Positions 1-5,918 of a DNA stretch of 7,541 bases are shown piece after piece (the stretch's first letter is position 1; each line of letters starts with the position of its first letter). The DNA lies in contig JBBRNO010000216.1 in NCBI GenBank assembly GCA_038230275.1, positions 1 through 7,541 of the forward strand. Reading direction: 5' to 3'. A program made the translations under genes and the position numbers. The notes under the pieces are model-generated. The model searched no databases and had not been told where the DNA came from. It was given only the letters and a program-made list of their open reading frames with translations. Source of the DNA: JANXXV01 sp038230275 (GTDB lineage: Bacteria; Acidobacteriota; Terriglobia; Bryobacterales; Bryobacteraceae).

Positions 1-1
1 C

Positions 2-3000
2 GGACGGGATGAAGAACTAGTACGTTACATCAATCTGAAACTCGCCGCCCTGGGGCAGCCCACCAGCGAGTTCACGGCCGACCCCTACTTCCTGGAGATC
101 GCCGGTCCGCTGCTGCGCAACTATTATCAGAAAGATCAACTGCTGGGCGACCGTCTCTGTCCCGCCGATTCGCGCATCCAGGCCTTCCTGGACGCCTATC
201 TCGCCGAAGCCGTCGCGACAAGTGGGAGCGTACCCCGTCTGCCGTCCAAGACATTTGCCTTGGACCGCTCCGGCCTGGCGCGCGTCATGTCCCTGCCGCC
301 GGATGCCGACGTCCTCTCGTCGCCCTACGTCCAGTCCTACCGCATCCCGCAGGGCATCCTGCACAATCCGAAAAGCGATCGCCGGACAACCAAGGGAATC
401 TTCCATATCGTGGAAGGCGGTCTGCCCATTCCGGCGGACAAAATCGGCGTACCCAAACAGACCTTCGCGGCGCTTCTGGGGCAGGCTCTCCGTCCGCCAG
501 AAAGCGTCCTGGCGCTGCCGTTCACAGCCTCGCAACAAAATCAGGTGCGGCTGTTTGTCACTCTGCTGCTGCGCCCGTTGGTGTGCCCGGCCACCGGCTC
601 CGCTCCGGCAAAGACCATGGAGACACGCTTTTTCGCCCCGGCCAGTCTGGTCAGCAATCTGGATTTCGTGGAAGGCATTTTCGGCAATGGCGGCGATCCC
701 TATCTTCCCGAAAACGACGCTGCGCTCGACTCCATGCACTGGACCGGCCATACCGGCTGCGTGATTCTGGCGCCGCACCTGATCGGGCTGAAGAAGAAGG
801 CGCTGGGCCTGCCGCACTTCAATGACGCCAGCGAACGCCAGCGCCGCGAAGGCATGTGCTGGCGCGGCGAATCGGAAATCTACAACGACGGCGGCGCCTT
901 CAAAATCGCCTGCCGCGATCAGCGCGGCGTTATGGTCACCATCATCGCCGACAACTATTTCGGCTATTGCAAGAAGGACGTGAAGACGCAGATCAGCTAC
1001 GCGGCGAACCTCTTCGGCCTGTGCGAGGAAGAGCACGCGGGCGGCGCCATCGCATTTCCCGCCTACGTGCTGGGTCCGCAATTCTATGCCGGCCGCACCG
1101 TGCTTACCAAGAAGGTTACCTTCGACCAGGCCATGATCTGGTTGGGGGATCGGGTGGAAATTCAACCCGAAGGGTACGCCACCGATCGCCAATATCCCGA
1201 CATTTTCTACGTTCCCGAAAACACCGAATTCAGCGTGCTCGAAGGATCTGTCAAGTGGCAGCGGCAAAATGGCGAGTGGCATCAATTAACGCTCCGCGCC
1301 AAAGAAACTTACGTGCTGCCCTGGGGCACCAAGATTCGCCTGGAGAAACAAACCGGTGGCGCCGCGTGGCGCCTGGTGGCATCGCGCGCCGATGGAATTC
1401 TCTGTCACAAACCGTGCACGGTATCCGGCGGCGGTAAATCGGAGATCTCGAAATCCCTGGGCAGCATCATCCTCAAGGGCCCGGTCTTTGTCAGCGACTT
1501 TGCGCTGGAAATGGATCAAGTGGAGCAGATCCTGCAGAAGGATTTCTCGCGCATCTACAAGCGCACCCACTCGGAGGCGCGCGCCCAACGCGCCATCCTC
1601 AGCCCTGAACGTTCCCTCGGTTCTGTCATCAAGCTGATGACCCCTTCCCCGGAATATGTCGACGATCACAACCAGTGGCTGGCCACCATTCCGCAAACCG
1701 TGCGCCAACTGCTGATAACCGTGAAGCGCTATTACCGGCCGGATTGGGGCGACGCCTGGCGTGAGCACTTCAGCGTGGACCGCATCAACGGCTTCCTCGG
1801 CCATGAGTTGAAGTTTGAGAATCAGCAACTGGTCGGCAACTACCTGCGCATGGGGTACGATCCGAACGGCTCCTGGCGCATCTACAAACTCCGTCCCGAT
1901 TTCCATCCCGCTGATAAAGTGCAGGTGGAAGACGACATCACCGCCTCTGTCGTTCTGCCCAAGGAAAGCCTGAATAATCTCGACCCGGAATATCACAACC
2001 CCAGCGTCAAGCTGGTGCAGAACTGCGAGACGCTGCTGTTCCAACGCCCCGACGATGCCATCCACCGCGGCTTCGATAAGGACGCCGAAGCGGACCTCGC
2101 CTCGCCCGGAACGTTCATCTCGAATTTTGAACCGCTCTCGGTGGCGCAGGCCCAGGCGCTGGTGGATCATGTGGTGGAATTCGATAAGTTCACTGAGCCC
2201 ATGAAGCGCTTGCTTTTGGAGTTTGCCACCAATCCACAAACGTCTTTCGCGGTATCGTCGGCGCATCCGCGCATGGTGGACGGCAGTCCATCGAAGAATC
2301 CCCGCTACCTGCAGAAGCGGCCGGATCTGGTGGATCCGCGCAGCACCTACCTTGCCGAGATCGGCACACGCCTGGCCCGCGAGATCCCTTCCGAAAACAC
2401 CGTGCACTTCCCGGTGAGCGGGGTACTGGCAGGGCGCCGCAACAATCCGCCGGATGCGAAAGCGGGCCTTCCCCCGCTGGCCGTTTACAATCCGATTCAC
2501 TATCAGGATCTACCGGAATTGTTTATGGATTTCATTTGCAGCCTGACTGGGAAGTCGCCCTCCACCACCGGCTTCGGCAGCGAAGGCGCGTTGACCAAAG
2601 GCCCGTTCAATGCCCTGCCCCCGGTGGTGGACATCAACAACGCGGTGGTCTCAGCCATCGTCACTGGATACTCCGGCTTCACCACGGCAGCGGGCCACGT
2701 CGGCCCCCATTACCGCGTGGACCACGACAACAGTATGCTGGTGCCGGAACTGTGGTGCCGCATGAGGGTGGCCGAGCGCGATGCCGCGTTCCTGCGGGAA
2801 AACGGGTACTTGGAAAAGCTGGACGACTTTACATACGAAGGCCGCACCATCCGCGCCAGCCGTTTGGGCTTCCGCATCACCGCGTCGTTTGTAGACCGCT
2901 TCCTGGGCCGCATTTTTGAAATGCCGAACGCTGTGTTCCCTGACGATCTGCTGCGTCCGGAAAAGCAGGATCTGGCCGTCTTCGTGGCCGGCATCGACGC

Positions 3001-3364
3001 TATTGTGGAAGCACAGCGCACCGTGGCGCTGCTCTATTTTGAAGACGGCAGCGTAGAGTCCGCGTGCCCGCCCATTCAGGCTCTGCTGCACATCATGGCA
3101 CATGGCGAATACATGGGAATGCGGGAAGACGATCCTCGTATCCGGGAACTCTTCACCCGAGATGCGCTGCTTGCCAGCGGCTGGTACAAACAGCGCCTGC
3201 AGGCCAAACAACGGGTCGATATCGCTCTCTGGACGCGGCACGTAGCCGCGCTTGCGGGGGACCAGCGGCAGGTGGCAGCCATGGAAGAACTGGAGCGCGT
3301 AAAGCGCGATACCTACCTTACAGAGCTTGTGGGGACAATTGGCGCGGATCCATGCTTGCAGTAA
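2..3364 (+). CDS. PPi-type phosphoenolpyruvate carboxykinase (EC 4.1.1.38), 5' end outside the window
   Basis: Likely cytosolic enzyme interconverting oxaloacetate + PPi with PEP + CO2 + phosphate. The frame is open from base 2; TTG at 260 is only an internal codon, since conserved-looking protein precedes it. 1120 residues are visible, so only a short N-terminus is missing if the protein has the usual PPi-PEPCK size (about 1100-1200 aa). Motifs seen, in visible-residue numbering: NPKSDRRTTKG (122-132), resembling the substrate-arginine region of GTP-PEPCK (ARxESKTVIVT, then PIPK); YFGYCKK (319-325) followed by EEHAGGA with His345, matching the Y-x-G-x-x-KK...H manganese site of ATP-PEPCK; SGGGKS (475-480), a kinase-1a/P-loop equivalent; FVSD with Asp499, a possible kinase-2 metal ligand; TGKSPSTTG (849-857); GHVGPHYRVDHD (898-909). 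The order of the active-site motifs follows PEPCKs, but the protein is about twice the length of ATP or GTP types. PEPCK superfamily membership is well supported by motifs; PPi as phosphoryl partner is inferred from size and family recall. No operon partner is visible. Confidence 0.78.
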   Translation, partial: GRDEELVRYINLKLAALGQPTSEFTADPYFLEIAGPLLRNYYQKDQLLGDRLCPADSRIQAFLDAYLAEAVATSGSVPRLPSKTFALDRSGLARVMSLPPDADVLSSPYVQSYRIPQGILHNPKSDRRTTKGIFHIVEGGLPIPADKIGVPKQTFAALLGQALRPPESVLALPFTASQQNQVRLFVTLLLRPLVCPATGSAPAKTMETRFFAPASLVSNLDFVEGIFGNGGDPYLPENDAALDSMHWTGHTGCVILAPHLIGLKKKALGLPHFNDASERQRREGMCWRGESEIYNDGGAFKIACRDQRGVMVTIIADNYFGYCKKDVKTQISYAANLFGLCEEEHAGGAIAFPAYVLGPQFYAGRTVLTKKVTFDQAMIWLGDRVEIQPEGYATDRQYPDIFYVPENTEFSVLEGSVKWQRQNGEWHQLTLRAKETYVLPWGTKIRLEKQTGGAAWRLVASRADGILCHKPCTVSGGGKSEISKSLGSIILKGPVFVSDFALEMDQVEQILQKDFSRIYKRTHSEARAQRAILSPERSLGSVIKLMTPSPEYVDDHNQWLATIPQTVRQLLITVKRYYRPDWGDAWREHFSVDRINGFLGHELKFENQQLVGNYLRMGYDPNGSWRIYKLRPDFHPADKVQVEDDITASVVLPKESLNNLDPEYHNPSVKLVQNCETLLFQRPDDAIHRGFDKDAEADLASPGTFISNFEPLSVAQAQALVDHVVEFDKFTEPMKRLLLEFATNPQTSFAVSSAHPRMVDGSPSKNPRYLQKRPDLVDPRSTYLAEIGTRLAREIPSENTVHFPVSGVLAGRRNNPPDAKAGLPPLAVYNPIHYQDLPELFMDFICSLTGKSPSTTGFGSEGALTKGPFNALPPVVDINNAVVSAIVTGYSGFTTAAGHVGPHYRVDHDNSMLVPELWCRMRVAERDAAFLRENGYLEKLDDFTYEGRTIRASRLGFRITASFVDRFLGRIFEMPNAVFPDDLLRPEKQDLAVFVAGIDAIVEAQRTVALLYFEDGSVESACPPIQALLHIMAHGEYMGMREDDPRIRELFTRDALLASGWYKQRLQAKQRVDIALWTRHVAALAGDQRQVAAMEELERVKRDTYLTELVGTIGADPCLQ

Positions 3365-4132
3365 AATTGCCACCCACTGCGGCAACTTCGTTGGAGTTCA
3401 CATGGAAGCCGGACAGCGGCGCCAGGCCGAACGACGTCGTAAGCGCCACATCGGATGCATCGCGGCCCACAGCCAGCGGCCTTCCAGATACACCTCAAAT
3501 CAGGCGCTGAAATCCATCGGCGCCGGCACCTGCGGCACGCGAATGTCTCCCAGATAACCGGTGGCGTAACGCGCCGGAATGTTCAGGCAACGGCATAACG
3601 TGATGGCCAGATGCTGGAAGTCGCGGCAGACGCCCGTGCACTCGCTGTGAACGTCCAACGCGGTCTTGGTGGAACGGGCAAATTGATAGCCGAAAGTGAC
3701 TTTTTCATGGACCCACTCGCAAATCGCCTGTGCCCGCGCCCATCCCGGCCGAATATCTCCAAATAACTGCACTGCCAGCGGCGAGAGCCGGTCCACTTCG
3801 CAGCACCGGGAATTCATCAGAAATTGCAGCGTCTCCGGCGGCAGTTGTTCCACCGGGACCTGGCGCGCATCCCAGCTCACGGCATCCGGTTCGCCGGAAT
3901 CCTGAATAATCGTGGAGTTGTACAGCCGGAGCGAACCCTGCGGAGCCAGGAATCGCGAACAGAGATTGCCGAATCCGTCAATGTATTGCTCTACCGGAAC
4001 CGCCGGGTCGATCTGGACCCGGTCACTGTCCAGCAGGTCTTGGGTGCGGGAAGGGTGCACATGCAGCATTGCTACCATTGCTACCGGTGCGGGAACTTGA
4101 AATTGTAGGTCGTAGCCTATCTGAATCAGCAT
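3318..4132 (-). pseudogene. Broken transglutaminase-like protein (Anbu-associated, COG1305 type)
   Basis: From ATG at 4132 the frame reads 210 residues and stops at TGA 3502-3500. The N-terminal part is a normal family match: VHPSR (25-29), WVHEKVTFGYQ (140-150), TGVCRDFQHLA with the predicted catalytic Cys169, NIPARYATGYLGD (184-196), and PAPMDFSA at the end. The family continues with W-FEVYL; here the Trp codon is TGA, and FEVYLEGRW follows directly in the same frame (3499-3473). The next family block, GRDASDVALTTSFG, is found one frame away (3467-3426) and runs on to TAA at 3320-3318. The stretch between GRW and GRD, which normally carries the FDARHN segment with the catalytic acid, is missing. 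Two separate lesions make loss of function likely. An upstream TTG extension to 4306 is rejected because the family begins at MLIQIGYDL-type sequence. The remnant's 3' end overlaps the convergent PEPCK gene by 47 bp; recognisable homology ends near 3384. No clear ribosome binding site was seen. Confidence 0.85.
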
Positions 4133-4202
4133 AAATTTGAGACTCGGAAAGTGGACGAAACTACGTGCTGAATTTTTCATAGCCGACATAGAATGTAAGC
4201 AG
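4133..4202. promoter_or_regulatory. Divergent intergenic region between the broken transglutaminase and Anbu
   Basis: This 70-bp gap separates two divergent starts, so it must hold the Anbu promoter unless transcription enters from further upstream inside the pseudogene. It is more AT-rich than its surroundings. TAGAAT at 4189-4194 resembles a -10 box, but it lies only 8 bases before the Anbu ATG and no good -35 box is found 16-18 bases upstream. No strong Shine-Dalgarno sequence precedes either start. The regulatory role is inferred from position, not from a recognised motif. Confidence 0.3.
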
Positions 4203-4964
4203 ATGACTTTTTGTCTAGGCATTACGGTAGAGGACGGACTGGTGGGTATCGCCGACACCCGTGTGCTGTCTGGGAACGAGTCGCTGATGGCGAAGAAGGT
4301 GGCCACCTATCAGGGCCCGGGCTTTTCCTTCTTCATCCTGAATTCCGGCCTGCGATCCTTGCGCGACAAAGTGCTGCTCTGTTTCGAAGACGCTTACGCG
4401 CGAAAAAGTGAATCCCGCGATCGCCTGTTCAAAATAGTGAACCTCTACGCGCAGCAGGTGCGGAAAATCGCCGAAGAAGACGGTGTGGCCCTGCGCGAGG
4501 CCGACCTCCGTTTCAACATCCATTCGCTGATCGGCGGGCAAATGTCAGCCGATTCCGCGCATCGTTTGTTCTTGGTCTATCCAGAAGGCAACTGGGTGGA
4601 AATCGGCCCCGATACGCCCTACCAGATCATCGGAAATTCCGGCTTCGGCAAGCCGATCCTTGAGCGCGCCCTGACCCAGGTAGACCCGCTTCTTTACGCC
4701 TTCAAACTCGGCATTCTATCATTCGATGCCACCCGGCTCTGTGCCGCCGACGTGGATTTTCCATTGGATGTATTGCTCTATACACGCGGCAGTTTCAAGC
4801 TGGTGGAACACCGCTACGAACGCGACGACTTGAAGCAGATCTCCAACTGGTGGCAGGAACGAATGCGAGCCGCCATTGATGAACTGCCTTCTAAATGGGT
4901 GGAAAGCGCATTCTCCAAACTAGCGGCGGGTACGCGTATTCCGCCTGCGGTGCCGGATAGCTAG
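4203..4964 (+). CDS. anbu: Anbu, bacterial proteasome homologue (proteasome-type peptidase, COG3484)
   Basis: A 253-residue Ntn-hydrolase-fold protein, cytoplasmic, close to the family's usual length (about 240-250). Start choice: ATG at 4203 gives Met-Thr-Phe-Cys, so Met removal would expose Thr as N-terminal nucleophile, as in Anbu and proteasome beta subunits; the longer frame from TTG at 4137 would bury it under 22 residues. Counting the Thr as 1, Asp17 (in ADTR) matches the proteasome Asp17, and Lys30/Lys31 lie where the catalytic Lys (about 32-33) is expected. Further family blocks, in Met-first numbering: GGQM (111-114), LFLVYPEGNWVEIGPDTPYQ (122-141), IGNSGFGKPIL (143-153), LSFDAT (172-177), FPLDVLLY (186-193). 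Purified Anbu proteins form open or spiral rings and show little proteolysis; the physiological substrate is unknown. Anbu genes normally sit with transglutaminase, alpha-E and ATP-grasp genes; here only a decayed, divergent transglutaminase is visible. The reading frame itself is intact. Confidence 0.9.
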   Translation: MTFCLGITVEDGLVGIADTRVLSGNESLMAKKVATYQGPGFSFFILNSGLRSLRDKVLLCFEDAYARKSESRDRLFKIVNLYAQQVRKIAEEDGVALREADLRFNIHSLIGGQMSADSAHRLFLVYPEGNWVEIGPDTPYQIIGNSGFGKPILERALTQVDPLLYAFKLGILSFDATRLCAADVDFPLDVLLYTRGSFKLVEHRYERDDLKQISNWWQERMRAAIDELPSKWVESAFSKLAAGTRIPPAVPDS

Positions 4965-4970
4965 CCGGTT

Positions 4971-5044
4971 ATGTTCTACCGCTCCCTTACGTCTACGGCT
5001 CAGCCGCCGTTTCCGAGCCGTGACCGTAAGGGAGCGGTAGACAT
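4971..5044. repeat. Long imperfect inverted repeat (REP/REPIN- or MITE-like hairpin) between convergent genes
   Basis: The left arm 4971-4991 (ATGTTCTACCGCTCCCTTAC plus G) pairs with the right arm 5025-5044 (CGTAAGGGAGCGGTAGACAT), leaving a single bulged T. After a 3x3 near-mismatch, an inner stem ACGGCTC (4995-5001) pairs with GAGCCGT (5015-5021) around a 13-base loop. The whole 74-bp element folds into one long hairpin. It starts 6 bp after the Anbu stop and ends 10 bp before the permease stop, so it could also end transcription from both sides, though no T-tract follows on either strand. The size and two-armed structure fit a REPIN or small MITE. I recall the sequence CTACCGCTCCCTTACGGTC as a dispersed repeat in acidobacterial genomes, which is unverified here. 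A 69-residue frame from 4971 crossing it is not a gene. Confidence 0.8.
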
Positions 5045-5054
5045 AAGCTCTTTG

Positions 5055-5855
5055 TTAATGCTGAGCCGGAGCCGATTGCTGCGCCGCGGCTTTCCCCTTA
5101 GCTTCCACAATCCCGGAAATGCCCTTATAAGACAGCTGCCCGCCCACATACAACAGCCAGATGCAAAGCGCCAGTCGTAATTTCCTTGGCGACATGGACG
5201 CGGCCAACTGCGTCCCCACCAGCACCCCAGGTATCCCGCCGATCAACAACTTGAACAGAATCGCCGTTGGCAGCCCGGTCATTCCGACGTGGATGCCACC
5301 GCCAAACATCGACAGCAACAGCCCAAATGCCAGATCCGTTCCAACCACCTGCGCCGGCACCAGACTGGTAAAGCGCATCAGTACCACCGAACCCAACGCC
5401 CCAGCGCCGGCCGAAGAGAATCCAACCTCGAGCCCGATCGGAAAAACCAGGCAGGAAAGCCATTTCTCCTGAATCGGCTTCGACACCACATGACTCGCCA
5501 AGCCTCGCATCAATGAGGCGCCCGCGGAAAACACAATCGTGAACCCAACCAGAATCAACACCGGCTCGTTCATCGCCGCTTTGTCCATCGACGCCAGCAG
5601 CAGGCTTCCGAAGAGCACTCCAGGCAGTCCACCGGCCGCCAGGTATCCCAAAATCCGAAAGTTGATATGACCGCGGGCGAAGTAGATCGGCGCCGCTATC
5701 ATCTTCACCACCGTTCCAAATACCAGCGCGATGGTAACGGCCTGTGTGGTGGATTGTGCGAAAAAGAGGATCAGCACCGGCGCGGTAATGCTGCCAGCGC
5801 CGATACCCGTCATGCCGATCGCCATGGCGATCAAAAATCCCGCAAGAATTTCCAT
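5055..5855 (-). CDS. TauE/SafE family (DUF81) membrane permease
   Basis: A 266-residue inner-membrane protein with about eight hydrophobic segments (roughly residues 3-22, 26-50, 69-89, 97-117, 133-158, 168-190, 196-218, 227-246), arranged as two similar halves as in the family. Glycine-rich family signatures are seen in both halves: GMTGIGAGSITAP (14-26) and SSAGAGALGS (147-156), each followed by a T-x-A-containing helix (TIALVFGTVVK; GTDLAFGLLL). Members export sulfite, sulfoacetate or other organosulfur anions, or are uncharacterised; the substrate cannot be read from this sequence. Start choice: ATG at 5855 is preceded by GGGAG and begins directly with the first helix; the longer frame from 5888 adds 11 residues and has no ribosome binding site. 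The C-terminus ends in an Ala/Gln/Lys-rich tail (252-266). It lies 63 bp downstream of the receptor gene on the same strand, so co-transcription is possible, but a functional link is not shown. Confidence 0.85.
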   Translation of the reverse strand: MEILAGFLIAMAIGMTGIGAGSITAPVLILFFAQSTTQAVTIALVFGTVVKMIAAPIYFARGHINFRILGYLAAGGLPGVLFGSLLLASMDKAAMNEPVLILVGFTIVFSAGASLMRGLASHVVSKPIQEKWLSCLVFPIGLEVGFSSAGAGALGSVVLMRFTSLVPAQVVGTDLAFGLLLSMFGGGIHVGMTGLPTAILFKLLIGGIPGVLVGTQLAASMSPRKLRLALCIWLLYVGGQLSYKGISGIVEAKGKAAAQQSAPAQH

Positions 5856-5858
5856 CTG

Positions 5859-5863
5859 CTCCC
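5859..5863 (-). promoter_or_regulatory. Ribosome binding site of the TauE-type permease
   Basis: GGGAG on the minus strand lies 3 bases before ATG 5855. The spacing is shorter than usual, but it is the only Shine-Dalgarno-like sequence near the candidate starts and supports 5855 over the upstream ATG at 5888. The rest of the 63-bp gap (5856-5918) shows no convincing promoter pair or terminator. Confidence 0.5.
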
Positions 5864-5918
5864 ACTGAGCGTAGCACATATACCCCATTAACGATCAAAT
5901 CGATAGGGTTTAAGTGTC

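Noticed and set aside
260..262. TTG as the start of the large plus-strand gene
   Set aside because: The same frame is open back to base 2 with convincing protein sequence (for example PYFLEIAGPLLRNYYQKD), so the gene begins outside the window.
17..2500. Two long minus-strand open frames (17-1285 and 1286-2500) opposite the PEPCK gene, in one frame and split by a single stop
   Set aside because: They have low-complexity, non-family-like translations and lie wholly antisense to a strongly conserved coding frame; they are typical shadow frames in GC-rich DNA.
3500..3502. Programmed TGA readthrough or stop-codon reassignment in the transglutaminase-like gene
   Set aside because: A second lesion just downstream shifts the frame and removes active-site residues, so readthrough alone would not give a functional protein; TGA is not used as a sense codon in the other genes of the window.
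4067..4084. Tandem 9-bp repeat (CATTGCTAC twice) inside the transglutaminase-like gene
   Set aside because: It encodes VAMVAM in frame, and the spacing to VHPSR equals that of relatives as I recall them, so no insertion is implied; probably chance.
4189..4194. TAGAAT as the -10 box of an Anbu promoter
   Set aside because: It has no acceptable -35 partner and sits only 8 bases from the start codon; kept only as a remark on the intergenic region.
4971..5180. 69-residue plus-strand frame starting in the hairpin
   Set aside because: It translates the inverted repeat and then the antisense of the permease 3' end; it has no ribosome binding site and no family resemblance.
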